This document shows positions 29,701 to 40,710 of a stretch of 64,000 nt of DNA, one piece after another. Position 1 is the stretch's first letter. Every line of letters starts with the position of its first letter. The notes beneath the pieces are model-generated. The model saw only the letters and a list, made by a program, of their open reading frames with translations. It made no database searches and had not been told where the DNA came from. The position numbers and the translations under genes are program-made. This DNA is from Pseudomonadota bacterium. Its GTDB lineage: Bacteria; Pseudomonadota; Gammaproteobacteria; Xanthomonadales; Xanthomonadaceae. The DNA lies in assembly GCA_021821195.1 (NCBI GenBank), contig JAKACT010000002.1, positions 558,001 through 622,000 of the forward strand, given 5' to 3'.

Positions 29701-30213
29701 TTACTCGAAGCGGAAGTCGAAGCCGACCACGCCCGCCGCTGGTTCGGCGATGTCGAAGGCGATCTGGCTGGCCTGTCCGGGTGCGATCCGGGCGCTGCGC
29801 GCGGCGCCGACGGGCAGGTAGTCGGTGGGCTGGAAGCGGCGCGCGCCGAGGGTGCGGCCGTTGAGGTCGGACAGGGTCAGGCGCAGCGCCGGCCACGGCT
29901 GCGGCCAGTGTGCGTCGTTGCGGAAGCTGGCCTGCACGCGCAGCACGCCGGGGCGATCCGGCGGCGCGATCACGTCGCGCGAGAGCAGGATGAAGGCAGC
30001 GGGCTCGCGCCACGCCGGCAGGGTGCAGCCCAATGCGCCGCAGGCCGCCTCCAGCAGTGGCCGCAACTGCGCACTGGCGGCCAGGCGTTCGCGCTGCAAC
30101 CAGCCGACCTGCGCCAGCAACAGCAGCGCCAGTGCCGTCGTGGCCAGCCACTCGCCATGCCGGCGGCTGGCCGCGGTGGGATTGGCGAGGACGAAGCTGG
30201 GTGCGCGGCTCAT
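29701..30213 (-). CDS. DUF3426 domain-containing membrane protein
   Basis: A 170-residue protein with one N-terminal transmembrane helix ([20 protein letters not shown]) and a periplasmic DUF3426 domain (CGALGCTLP...[20 protein letters not shown], ending GFDFRFE). Most family members have an MJ0042-type zinc ribbon ahead of the helix; here only about 15 residues precede it and no CxxC pair is present. The start overlaps the prmA stop (ATGA). Placement between prmA and fis is a conserved proteobacterial neighbourhood, but the function is unknown. Confidence 0.75.
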   Translation of the reverse strand: MSRAPSFVLANPTAASRRHGEWLATTALALLLLAQVGWLQRERLAASAQLRPLLEAACGALGCTLPAWREPAAFILLSRDVIAPPDRPGVLRVQASFRNDAHWPQPWPALRLTLSDLNGRTLGARRFQPTDYLPVGAARSARIAPGQASQIAFDIAEPAAGVVGFDFRFE

Positions 30214-31139
30214 GCCTGCACCGGGCTGGCGTTGCGCACCCCGTCGATGCGCACCCAGTCTTCCTCGCGCGCCACCTGCAGGGCATCGAACCATGGCGCG
30301 AAGCGCACCAGCAGCTCATCCTCCTGCCCGGCGAGGATGCCGGACATGGCGATGCGCCCGCCGGCAGCCGTGCGCGTGGCCAACGCCTCGGCCAGCGCGT
30401 CCAGCGCCGAGGCGAGGATGTTGGCCACCACCACCGGATAGGTGGCGGCCGGTTCATCGGCAGGCAGGAACACGTCGATGGCAACGCCGTTGCGCTGCGC
30501 GTTGTCGTGGGTGGCGGTAATCGCCTGCGGGTCGTTGTCCACCCCGACCGCGCGCGCCGCGCCCAGCTTCAGCGCCGCCAGTGCGAGGATGCCGCTGCCG
30601 CAGCCGAAGTCGAGCACGGCCTTGCCCTGCAGTTGGCCGCTGGCGGCGAGGCTATCCAGCCAGCGCAGGCACAGCGCGGTGGTGGGATGGGTGCCGGAGC
30701 CGAACGCCAGGCCCGGGTCGAGCCGGACGATGGCAGCGTCCTGCGCCTGCGCGTCTTCCGGCAGCGGGTGGTCCCAGGGCACGATCCAGCAGCGTGCACC
30801 GAACCGCATGGGCTGGAACATGTCCAGCCAGGCGCGTTCCCAGTCCTGGTCCTCGACCTTCTCGAAGCGCGCGCGGGTCCAGTCCAGGCCCGGGTCGAAC
30901 GCGTCCAGCGCGGCCAGCAGCACCAGCGCATCGGTGTCGTCCGGGAACAACGCGGTCAGCGTCATCTCGTCCCACAGCGGAATCTCGCCGACGCCGGGCT
31001 CGAAGATCGCCTGCTCGTCGGCGGCGTCGAGATGCGCGTCCTGCAGGGTGACCGCGAGTGCCCCCACGTCCTCCAGCGCGCGCTCCACGCGCGGTTGCTG
31101 GGCTTCGGTGCAGGGAAGGGTCAACTGCAGGTAGGGCAT
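30210..31139 (-). CDS. prmA: 50S ribosomal protein L11 methyltransferase
   Basis: This 309-residue SAM-dependent enzyme trimethylates ribosomal protein L11. The N-terminal L11-recognition domain starts [10 protein letters not shown]. The methyltransferase core contains [16 protein letters not shown], motif [15 protein letters not shown] and [13 protein letters not shown]. Start is ATG 31139, ten codons inside a longer frame. The DUF3426 gene is translationally coupled to its end. Confidence 0.93.
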   Translation of the reverse strand: MPYLQLTLPCTEAQQPRVERALEDVGALAVTLQDAHLDAADEQAIFEPGVGEIPLWDEMTLTALFPDDTDALVLLAALDAFDPGLDWTRARFEKVEDQDWERAWLDMFQPMRFGARCWIVPWDHPLPEDAQAQDAAIVRLDPGLAFGSGTHPTTALCLRWLDSLAASGQLQGKAVLDFGCGSGILALAALKLGAARAVGVDNDPQAITATHDNAQRNGVAIDVFLPADEPAATYPVVVANILASALDALAEALATRTAAGGRIAMSGILAGQEDELLVRFAPWFDALQVAREEDWVRIDGVRNASPVQA

Positions 31140-31202
31140 GGCGAAGATGGCGCGTGGCGGTCGCGCCATTCTCGCAGGTTCGCCGCGGGCTGCGCGGGTG
31201 CC

Positions 31203-32513
31203 TTAGCCTCCCAACAGGCCCTTCAGCAGGCCCTTCATGCCGGGGCGCTTCTGCGGCGGCGCCTTGCCGCCGTCGCCTTCGTCCTGCTCCCGTGGCATGC
31301 CCATTTCGCCGAAGTCCAGGCCCAGCATCGCGGTGGCGGTGGACTTGGCGCGCAGGCGCACGCTCCATTCCGGGTTCCACGGCTGCTTCGGATCGGCCGG
31401 CTTGGGCGGGAAGGTAATCCAGTGCTCGGGCCCGTAGGCGGTCATCATCAGCATGGCCGGCACCATCCCGGCCTCGCCGCCGGCGGCGCTGGCGAAGATG
31501 CCCTTGGGCACCACGCAGCTGGTGGACGAGGCCGGCAGCAGGATCTTCTGCTTCAGCCATTTGTCGATGGCGCCGCCGGTCAGGTAGGCGTGCAACTCGC
31601 TGCCGGCGCCGGGCACGTCGGCGCTGCTCCACACGGTCAGGGTGTAGGACCGTTCGCTGGCCATTTCCATGCGCATGCCGGTGATGAAGTAGGCGCGCGC
31701 GCGGGCCACCGACGGCCATGCCAGCGAGACCGCGTCGGCCGCGTCGCCCTGCGCGCGCAGCCCCAGTTTCGGCATGAAGTCGGCGGCTTCGTCCACGTTG
31801 AACGACATCGAAGCAGGGATGCCGCTGCCGGTGACCTGGTGGCCGCCGGCCAGCCGCGCGCCGGTGGGCACCTGCCGGCCGTGCCGTGGATTCGGCCAGT
31901 AGACGAAGCCGGGCTTGAGGTCGATGTCGCGGTCCGGCACGTACAGGCCCTTCGACAGGCTGCCGCTGGACTCCACGCTGACCCCGGCCATGCCCGCGGC
32001 GCCCTTCTTCGGGTTGACCAGGCCGCCCTTGACCTTGATCTTGGCCAGCTTCGGCTGGCCCGGCCGCACCGCCGCGCCGCAACCCCAGTATTCGCGGATC
32101 GTCAGTTCCACGTCGGGCACGGTGCCCGCCTCAAGCGTGGCCTTGTCCTGCCGGGGCGGCTCCGGCGGCAGCAGGGTGAGTGATTTGCCTAGGTCCAGCC
32201 CGGGGGGCACCAGCTCCTGCGCCTCCACCCCGGGCTTCAGCGCGTTGTGCAGGGCGATGTCCAGGTACTGGCCGGTCATGCCGGCGGCGCGGGTGGAAGG
32301 GTAGGTCGGCTTGAACGCCTCGCCGCCGCCCATGCGCTTGGCCATGAAGCCGCCAAGCCCGCCCATCATCCCGCCCATGTCCGGCATCCCCGCCATGTTG
32401 TGGGTGGCGACGTCGATGTAGAGGTTCGTGGGTGGCGTCTTGCCTTGCTGGCTAGCGGCGGGCAGGGCCAGCAGGGTGGCGGCGAGGGCGAGCAGCGGGG
32501 TGGCGCGGCGCAT
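31203..32513 (-). CDS. Unrecognised secreted protein, Met/Gly-rich N-terminus
   Basis: A 436-residue exported protein (signal peptide MRRATPLLALAATLLALPAA, cut near ASQ). The mature N-terminus contains a Met/Gly-rich stretch (AGMPDMGGMMGGLGGFMAK) that could bind copper or be a flexible linker. The rest is a globular region with several Trp- and Pro-rich strands; two single cysteines (REYWGCGAAV and SSTSCVVPKG) are the only Cys. The C-terminus is Lys/Gly-rich (KGLLKGLLGG). No family is recognised. It is probably a Xanthomonadaceae-specific periplasmic protein. It stands alone: 96 bases separate it from accC upstream and 63 from prmA downstream. Confidence 0.6.
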   Translation of the reverse strand: MRRATPLLALAATLLALPAASQQGKTPPTNLYIDVATHNMAGMPDMGGMMGGLGGFMAKRMGGGEAFKPTYPSTRAAGMTGQYLDIALHNALKPGVEAQELVPPGLDLGKSLTLLPPEPPRQDKATLEAGTVPDVELTIREYWGCGAAVRPGQPKLAKIKVKGGLVNPKKGAAGMAGVSVESSGSLSKGLYVPDRDIDLKPGFVYWPNPRHGRQVPTGARLAGGHQVTGSGIPASMSFNVDEAADFMPKLGLRAQGDAADAVSLAWPSVARARAYFITGMRMEMASERSYTLTVWSSADVPGAGSELHAYLTGGAIDKWLKQKILLPASSTSCVVPKGIFASAAGGEAGMVPAMLMMTAYGPEHWITFPPKPADPKQPWNPEWSVRLRAKSTATAMLGLDFGEMGMPREQDEGDGGKAPPQKRPGMKGLLKGLLGG

Positions 32514-32609
32514 GGCGGGCTCCGGAAGCGGCGGTGGCTTCCGGATACAGCGGGAAAAGCCGGCGCAAGCGGACACCGGCCGCCACGCGCCGGCGCCGTG
32601 CCCGATCGC

Positions 32610-33977
<1,368 letters not shown>

Positions 33978-33983
33978 GGCCGG

Positions 33984-34466
33984 TTACCCGATCACGAACA
34001 GTGGCTGGTCGAATTCCACCGGCTGGCCGCTCTCGCACTTGATCGCCAGCACGGTGCCGGAGACCTCGGCCTCGATCGGGTTGAACATCTTCATCGCCTC
34101 GATGATGCCGAGGGTGTCGCCGGCCTTGACCGCCTGGCCGATCGACACGAAGGCCGGCTTGTCCGGGGCCGGGCTGGCGTAGAACGTGCCCACCATCGGC
34201 GCGCGCATCACGTGGCCGGCCGGCAGTTCCGGGTCGGCGGGCTTGGGGCTGCCGCCGGTGGCGGCCTGCACCGGCGAGTTCATCGGCATCGCCGGCGCGG
34301 CGGGGGCCATGATCTGGTGCATGGCCGGCGCCGGCGCGGCGGCGACCAGCCCGCCCTTCGGCAACCGCGCCAGGCGCACGGACTCCTCGCCTTCCTTGAT
34401 CTCGATTTCGGCGAGGTTCGACTCTTCCAGCAGGTCGATGAGTTTCTTGATCTTGCGCAGATCCAT
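33984..34466 (-). CDS. accB: Acetyl-CoA carboxylase biotin carboxyl carrier protein
   Basis: A 160-residue carrier. An N-terminal helical part ([20 protein letters not shown]) leads through an Ala/Pro/Met-rich linker to the biotinyl domain. The biotin-accepting Lys is in EAMKMFNP, and the thumb segment found in AccB proteins is present ([16 protein letters not shown]). It is placed between aroQ and accC. Confidence 0.95.
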   Translation of the reverse strand: MDLRKIKKLIDLLEESNLAEIEIKEGEESVRLARLPKGGLVAAAPAPAMHQIMAPAAPAMPMNSPVQAATGGSPKPADPELPAGHVMRAPMVGTFYASPAPDKPAFVSIGQAVKAGDTLGIIEAMKMFNPIEAEVSGTVLAIKCESGQPVEFDQPLFVIG

Positions 34467-34545
34467 GACGGGTCCTCTTGCTTGGGTCCGGCGGCGTTGG
34501 TGGTGCCGCGCCGGGGGTGGAATGGGAAAGGCGGTGTCGCCCGGC

Positions 34546-34986
34546 TCAGCGGGCCAGCCGCTGCAGCGCGGCGTCCAGGGCGTAGCGGTACGAGTCCGCG
34601 CCGAAGCCGCAGACCACGCCCACCGCCTTGTCGCTGAAATAGCTGTGCTGGCGGAACGGCTCGCGGGCGTGCGGGTTGGACAGGTGGATCTCGATGAAGG
34701 GGATGGCCACCGCGGCCAGCGCGTCGCGCAGGGCGACCGAGGTGTGGGTGAAGGCGGCGGGGTTGATCAGGATGAAGGCGGTGCCATCCAGGCGGGCGGC
34801 CTGCACCCGGTCCACCAGCGCATGCTCGGCGTTGGACTGGAAGCTGTGCAGCACATGTCCTGCCGCCTGCGCGCGCGCGGCCAGGTCGGCGTCGATGTCG
34901 GCCAGCGTGGTGCGGCCGTACACCTCCGGCTCGCGGCTGCCGAGCAGGTTGAGGTTGGGGCCATGCAGGAGCAGCAGGGTTGCCAT
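34546..34986 (-). CDS. aroQ: Type II 3-dehydroquinate dehydratase
   Basis: This 146-residue dodecameric enzyme converts 3-dehydroquinate to 3-dehydroshikimate. The N-terminus [20 protein letters not shown] carries the lid with the catalytic Arg and Tyr. [13 protein letters not shown] and [15 protein letters not shown] supply the substrate-binding and catalytic His residues. The aroQ-accB-accC order is conserved in many proteobacteria. Confidence 0.95.
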   Translation of the reverse strand: MATLLLLHGPNLNLLGSREPEVYGRTTLADIDADLAARAQAAGHVLHSFQSNAEHALVDRVQAARLDGTAFILINPAAFTHTSVALRDALAAVAIPFIEIHLSNPHAREPFRQHSYFSDKAVGVVCGFGADSYRYALDAALQRLAR

Positions 34987-35196
34987 CGATTGGGTCGGGT
35001 GCCCCGGAAAACAGGCGCGCAGTGTCCCGCGAAAGGTGGATGCTGTCCAGTTCGGCGAACTTTCGCCGGATAACGGGGTTTTAATCGGATGTTGGAGTGG
35101 CGGCTCTAAATGGTGGCGAGCCGCTTCGCCGCAGGGGCCGTGCTGCTGGCGGCAGGCGCCGGTGGCTCCGCGGACACATTGCCACGGAACGCGTTT

Positions 35197-35814
35197 TCAG
35201 CGCGTGGATGCAGCGCCCGCCCACGCGGCGATGTCGGCGGCGTCCGTGAACGGCCCGATTCGGGTCTTCAACAGGCGCCCGTCGGCCGACACCAGCACCG
35301 AATAGGGCAGCACGCCCGCCGGATTGCCCAGCCGCACGCCGGCGTCGGCCGGGCCGGCGGCATCCACCAGCACCGGATAGCCGATGCCGTGCCGGCGCAG
35401 GAATGCCGCCACCGAGTCGGCCTCGTCCAGGGCGATGCCGACCACCTGCACGCCGGCCGAGCCCTGCGCATCGGCGAATGCCTGCAAGTCCGGCATTTCC
35501 TTCAGGCAGGGCGCGCACCACGTCGCCCACAGGTTGACCAGGGTGGTGCGCCCGGCCCAGGCGGCGGGGATGGCGACCGGTTTGCCGTTGGGATCCGGCA
35601 GGGTCATGGCCGGCACGATGCCGCCCTTTTCCGCGATGGTGACCCCCACAGGCGTCGCCGGCGCACGTGCTTTCAGCGAGGCGTCGAGTACCTGTTGGCC
35701 GACCTCGGTGCCGGCCAGCCGGTAGGCGATGGTGGGTTCGAACAGCAGGCTGGCGCCGGCACCGGCGATCGCCGCCAGCAGTGCCACCACCAGCACCGCG
35801 CGGTTGGACGGCAT
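35197..35814 (-). CDS. TlpA-family periplasmic thioredoxin
   Basis: The 205-residue protein has an N-terminal membrane anchor or signal (AVLVVALLAAIAGAGASLLF) and a thioredoxin domain with the active site WATWCAPC. The following helix is LKEMPDLQAFADAQ, and the cis-Pro is in GVLPYSVLV, as in TlpA/ResA reductases. Its start codon overlaps the dsbD stop by one base (TGATG), so it is very probably the electron acceptor of that DsbD. Likely roles are disulfide reduction on cytochrome c or on other periplasmic targets. Confidence 0.82.
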   Translation of the reverse strand: MPSNRAVLVVALLAAIAGAGASLLFEPTIAYRLAGTEVGQQVLDASLKARAPATPVGVTIAEKGGIVPAMTLPDPNGKPVAIPAAWAGRTTLVNLWATWCAPCLKEMPDLQAFADAQGSAGVQVVGIALDEADSVAAFLRRHGIGYPVLVDAAGPADAGVRLGNPAGVLPYSVLVSADGRLLKTRIGPFTDAADIAAWAGAASTR

Positions 35815-38162
35815 CAGCGGGCGGCCTCGCGCAGGGCGTCCTCCACCATGCCGGGAGTCAGCAGGGTGGGCAGGATGCGGCCTTCGCCGCCGCCGCGCGG
35901 GTAGACCACGTACAGCGGCACGCCAACCGCGCGGTGGCGCTGCAGGTAGGCGGTGATGGCCGGGTCGACGTCGGTGTAGTCACCGACCATGTAGACGGCG
36001 TTGGCGGCTTCCAGCGCGCCGCGGAAGCGTTCGCGCGCGAACACGGTCTTCTCGTTGGCCTTGCAGGTCACGCACCAGTCGGCGGTCATGTTGACGAACA
36101 CCGGCCGGTCCTGCGCGCGCAGGTGGGCCAGCGCCTGTTCCGACCAGGCCACGCTGGCGATGCCGGCCGGCGCGGAGACGGCGTTCGCCTGCGGGCGCGG
36201 CAGCGCGTGCAGCCGGGCCAGCGGCCAGCCGACCGCAAGCAGCGCAAGCAGCGCCAGCGCCTGCCAGCCGCGCGCACCGCCGCTGCGCGCGCGCATCCAC
36301 GCCCACGCGGCCAGCGCCAGCAGGATGGCGGCGGCCAGCCACAGGCCGGCAGCATCGGCCCCGCGCAGCTTGGCCAGCACCCACACCAGCCAGGCCACGG
36401 TGGCGTACAGCGGGAACGCCAGCAGCTGCTTGAGGGTCTCCATCCACGCGCCGGGCTTCGGCAGCAGGCGGGCGAAGGCCGGCACGAAGCCGATCAGCAG
36501 GAACGGCAGCGCCAGCCCCAGTCCCAGCATCAGGAACACCAGCAGCGCGCCGGCGGTCGGGCCGGTGAAGGCATAGGCCAGCGCCGCACCCATGAACGGC
36601 GCGGTGCAGGGGGTGGCCAGCACCACCGCCAGCACGCCGGTGAAGAAGTCGGCGCGGATGCCATCGCCCTGCAGCAGCGCGCCGGTGCGCTGGCCCAGGC
36701 CGACATTGGCCTGCCACAGCCCGGACAGCGACAGCCCCAGCGCGAACATCACCAGCGCCAGCCCGGCCAGTACCAGCGGCTGCTGCAGCTGGAAGCCCCA
36801 GCCCAGCGCCAGCCCGGCATGGCGCAGCGCCAGCACCAGCGCGCCCAGCGCGAGCATCGACAGCAGCACGCCCGCGGTATAGGCCAGCGCGTGCCGGCGC
36901 GCCTCGCCCCGGCCGGCGCCGCTCTGCGCCAGCGACAGCGCCTTCAGCGACAGCACCGGCAGCACGCAGGGCATCAGGTTGAGGATCAGGCCGCCGCCCA
37001 GCGCCAGCAGCAGCGCCGCCAGCAGGCCCGGGGTCCTGCGCTGCGGCGGGGGTTCGCGCGCGGGCTGGGGCGTGCCGTCGACGACGGTGGCGCCGCTGGT
37101 TGCCTCCACGGCAGTCGTGGCGGCAAGTGCAGTGTCGGCCGTGGCCGCTGCCGACAGCGGGCTGTCGGCCGGTGCCGCGCCCTGCGCAGGCAACGGCCCG
37201 GCAGGGCCGCTGCTGCCGGATACAGTGTTATCGGTGACGGCCGCCAGCGTCCCTGCCGGCAGCGAGAATGCCAGCCGCCGCGTCATCGGCGGATAGCAGA
37301 TGCCGTTGTCTTGGCAACCCTGCAGGCCCAGCACCAAGGTGCCGCTGGCGGCAGGGGCAGCCGTGCGCGCCACCGGCAGGGCGACCTCGACCTGGTCGAA
37401 ATACACCGCCACATCGCCGAAGTGCTCGTCGCGGTAGGGCGTGGCCGCCGGTAGCTTCGCCGCCGCCGGCAGTTTCACCGACACGCCGCTGGCGCCTTCC
37501 AATGTCACCGACAGCTTGTCGCGGTACAGGTAGTAGCCCCGCGCCGGGGTCAGCCGCAGCAGCAGGGTGTTGCCGTCCAGTGCGATCAGGTCACTGCCGA
37601 AGGCTTGCGCGGCGGGCAGCGGCGCGGCGTCCATCGCAGCGCCGCGGTTGCCGAGGCCGAACAGCCCGCCGCCGGTCTTGCGACCGGGCAAGAAGCCATC
37701 GCCCGCGTCGGCCTGCGGTAGCGCCACGGCCAGGGTGCGGGTCTGCGGCGGATAGCAGACGCCGGCATCGGCGCAGCCCTGGTATTTCACCGTTAGCGCG
37801 ACGCCGGTGGCGGTCGCGGCGGGGACGCCGGTCACCACCCCCACCAGCTGCGTGCGGTAGGTCTCGACGTCGCCGAAGAACTCGTCGCGGTGCTTGTGGC
37901 CATCCGGCAGGGCCAGGCGTGGTTCGGCGAACGCGGCGCCCACCTTCACCGAGGTGCGATGCCGGTACAGGTAATAGCCGTCGGCGATCTTCCAGCGCAC
38001 CTCGATGCGGTCGCGCGCGGTGGCTTGCGCCGACAGCACGAACACCTCGTCCACCGGCGGCAGCTCGAAGTCGGCGGCGATGGCCGGGGAGGCGGCGAGG
38101 AGGCTCGCGACCAGGGCCGACGCGGCCAGCCAGCGGCGCAGGCGAAGGGTCAATCCGATCAT
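35814..38162 (-). CDS. dsbD: Thiol:disulfide interchange protein DsbD with duplicated N-terminal domain
   Basis: This 782-residue protein moves electrons from cytoplasmic thioredoxin to periplasmic reductases. Domain order: signal peptide, a DsbD-alpha domain (residues 30-150, Cys pair in YQGCADAGVCYPP), a second DsbD-alpha domain (about 185-320, LQGCQDNGICYPP), an Ala/Thr-rich linker, the eight-helix beta domain with Cys in MPCVLPVLSLK and ATPCTAPFMG, and a C-terminal thioredoxin gamma domain with WCVTC. E. coli DsbD has only one alpha domain and about 565 residues. A TAGAAT box six bases before the ATG lies inside the end of cutA. Confidence 0.9.
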   Translation of the reverse strand: MIGLTLRLRRWLAASALVASLLAASPAIAADFELPPVDEVFVLSAQATARDRIEVRWKIADGYYLYRHRTSVKVGAAFAEPRLALPDGHKHRDEFFGDVETYRTQLVGVVTGVPAATATGVALTVKYQGCADAGVCYPPQTRTLAVALPQADAGDGFLPGRKTGGGLFGLGNRGAAMDAAPLPAAQAFGSDLIALDGNTLLLRLTPARGYYLYRDKLSVTLEGASGVSVKLPAAAKLPAATPYRDEHFGDVAVYFDQVEVALPVARTAAPAASGTLVLGLQGCQDNGICYPPMTRRLAFSLPAGTLAAVTDNTVSGSSGPAGPLPAQGAAPADSPLSAAATADTALAATTAVEATSGATVVDGTPQPAREPPPQRRTPGLLAALLLALGGGLILNLMPCVLPVLSLKALSLAQSGAGRGEARRHALAYTAGVLLSMLALGALVLALRHAGLALGWGFQLQQPLVLAGLALVMFALGLSLSGLWQANVGLGQRTGALLQGDGIRADFFTGVLAVVLATPCTAPFMGAALAYAFTGPTAGALLVFLMLGLGLALPFLLIGFVPAFARLLPKPGAWMETLKQLLAFPLYATVAWLVWVLAKLRGADAAGLWLAAAILLALAAWAWMRARSGGARGWQALALLALLAVGWPLARLHALPRPQANAVSAPAGIASVAWSEQALAHLRAQDRPVFVNMTADWCVTCKANEKTVFARERFRGALEAANAVYMVGDYTDVDPAITAYLQRHRAVGVPLYVVYPRGGGEGRILPTLLTPGMVEDALREAAR

Positions 38163-38166
38163 TGGG

Positions 38167-38490
38167 TCATTCTACTGGACGGGTCGATTCGACCACCCAT
38201 TGCAGGTACGCGGGCAGGCCGGCGACGGATTCGACCGCCAGCAGCTCCGGCAGTTCATACGGATGCAGCTGCGGCAGCCGCGCCTGCAGGGCCGGGTAGC
38301 GCGCCCGCGTCGTCTTGATCAGCAGCAGCACTTCGGCGTCGCGCTGGAGCTGCCCCTGCCAGCGGTACACCGACTGCAGCCCCGGCAGGAGGTTCACGCA
38401 GGCGGCCAGGCGTTCCTCCACCAGGGCCTCGGCGATGCGTCCGGCGGTGGCGGGGTCGGGGCAAGTGCACAGGCAGATCAAGGCGTCCAT
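38167..38490 (-). CDS. cutA: Divalent-cation tolerance protein CutA
   Basis: A 107-residue PII-like trimeric protein. The family core is intact: ICLCTCPDPATAGRIAEALV, RLAACVNLLPGLQSVYRW, EVLLLIKTT and HPYELPELLAV. E. coli CutA1 binds copper and affects metal tolerance; the cellular role is not settled. It is followed after four bases by dsbD, as in E. coli, where cutA and dsbD are also adjacent and close to groES. Confidence 0.92.
   Translation of the reverse strand: MDALICLCTCPDPATAGRIAEALVEERLAACVNLLPGLQSVYRWQGQLQRDAEVLLLIKTTRARYPALQARLPQLHPYELPELLAVESVAGLPAYLQWVVESTRPVE
38169..38174 (-). promoter_or_regulatory. -10 box before dsbD, leaderless spacing
   Basis: TAGAAT on the minus strand at 38174-38169 spans the last codons of cutA and stands six bases before the dsbD ATG. 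It may be a chance result of coding sequence, but spacing matches the other leaderless candidates. Confidence 0.3.
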
Positions 38491-38496
38491 GCCGAC

Positions 38497-38502
38497 AGGG
38501 TA
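38497..38502 (-). promoter_or_regulatory. -10 box of cutA, leaderless spacing
   Basis: TACCCT on the minus strand at 38502-38497 is six bases from the cutA ATG at 38490. No Shine-Dalgarno is seen. Confidence 0.35.
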
Positions 38503-38527
38503 GCCGGCGATGACTTGGCATGGGCCC

Positions 38528-38553
38528 CTTGAAAGCCGCCCGCGGCACCCCAT
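38528..38553 (+). promoter_or_regulatory. Sigma32 heat-shock promoter of groESL
   Basis: CTTGAA at 38528-38533 and CCCCAT at 38548-38553 are exact sigma32 -35 and -10 elements separated by 14 bases, inside the normal 13-15 range. Transcription would start about 38562, giving a leader of about 107 bases to groES. The element lies in the divergent cutA-groES gap. Confidence 0.8.
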
Positions 38554-38594
38554 CTCCCTGCCATCCCGGCCCCGGGATGTTGTTGTCCCTGGCG

Positions 38595-38624
38595 TTGGCA
38601 GTTGTCACGTGCGACTGCTAAAAT
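38595..38624 (+). promoter_or_regulatory. groES sigma70 promoter overlapping a degenerate CIRCE operator
   Basis: TTGGCAGTT-N9-GACTGCTAA (38595-38621) has the CIRCE geometry. The right arm matches GAGTGCTAA at eight of nine bases and the left arm matches TTAGCACTC at six of nine. A -35 (TTGGCA, 38595-38600) and a -10 (TAAAAT, 38619-38624) with 18 bp spacing coincide with the two arms, so HrcA binding would block this promoter. Confidence 0.6.
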
Positions 38625-38668
38625 TTCCGGGTTTTCCCCGTTCAATCAATCATTTGCAGAGGTTGCAC

Positions 38669-38959
38669 ATGTCCAGCATCAAGCCGCTGTACGACCGCGT
38701 GGTCATCAAGCGCATGGAAGAAGAGAAGCTGTCCGCCGGTGGCATCGTGATCCCCGACAGCGCCACCGAGAAGCCGATCAAGGGCGAAGTGATCGCCGTG
38801 GGCACCGGCAAGGTGCTGGACAACGGCCAGGTCCGCGCGCCGCAGGTGAAGGTGGGCGACAAGGTGCTGTTCGGCAAGTACAGCGGCACGGAAGTGAAGC
38901 TGGACGGCGCCGAGCTGCTGGTGGTCAAGGAAGACGACCTGTTCGCGATCCTCGGCTGA
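38669..38959 (+). CDS. groES: Co-chaperonin GroES
   Basis: This 96-residue heptameric cap of GroEL has the standard sequence: [20 protein letters not shown], the mobile loop [15 protein letters not shown], and the terminal [11 protein letters not shown]. It starts the groESL operon, with groEL 53 bases downstream. Expression is predicted to combine heat-shock sigma32 control and an HrcA-type operator. Confidence 0.97.
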   Translation: MSSIKPLYDRVVIKRMEEEKLSAGGIVIPDSATEKPIKGEVIAVGTGKVLDNGQVRAPQVKVGDKVLFGKYSGTEVKLDGAELLVVKEDDLFAILG

Positions 38960-38991
38960 TCGCGCGTCGCTTCCCACCCTCATCCCACTGA

Positions 38992-40650
<1,659 letters not shown>

Positions 40651-40678
40651 TCCGCACCCGGCACCGCACGTGAACCGG

Positions 40679-40710
40679 AAGGGCCCGCGCAAGCGGGCCC
40701 TTTCCTTTTT
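40679..40710 (+). terminator. Rho-independent terminator of groESL
   Basis: AAGGGCCCGC-gcaa-GCGGGCCCTT is a ten-base-pair stem with a four-base loop, followed by a T-rich tract (TTTCCTTTTT) that reaches the stop codon of the convergent glycosyltransferase gene. Confidence 0.9.
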
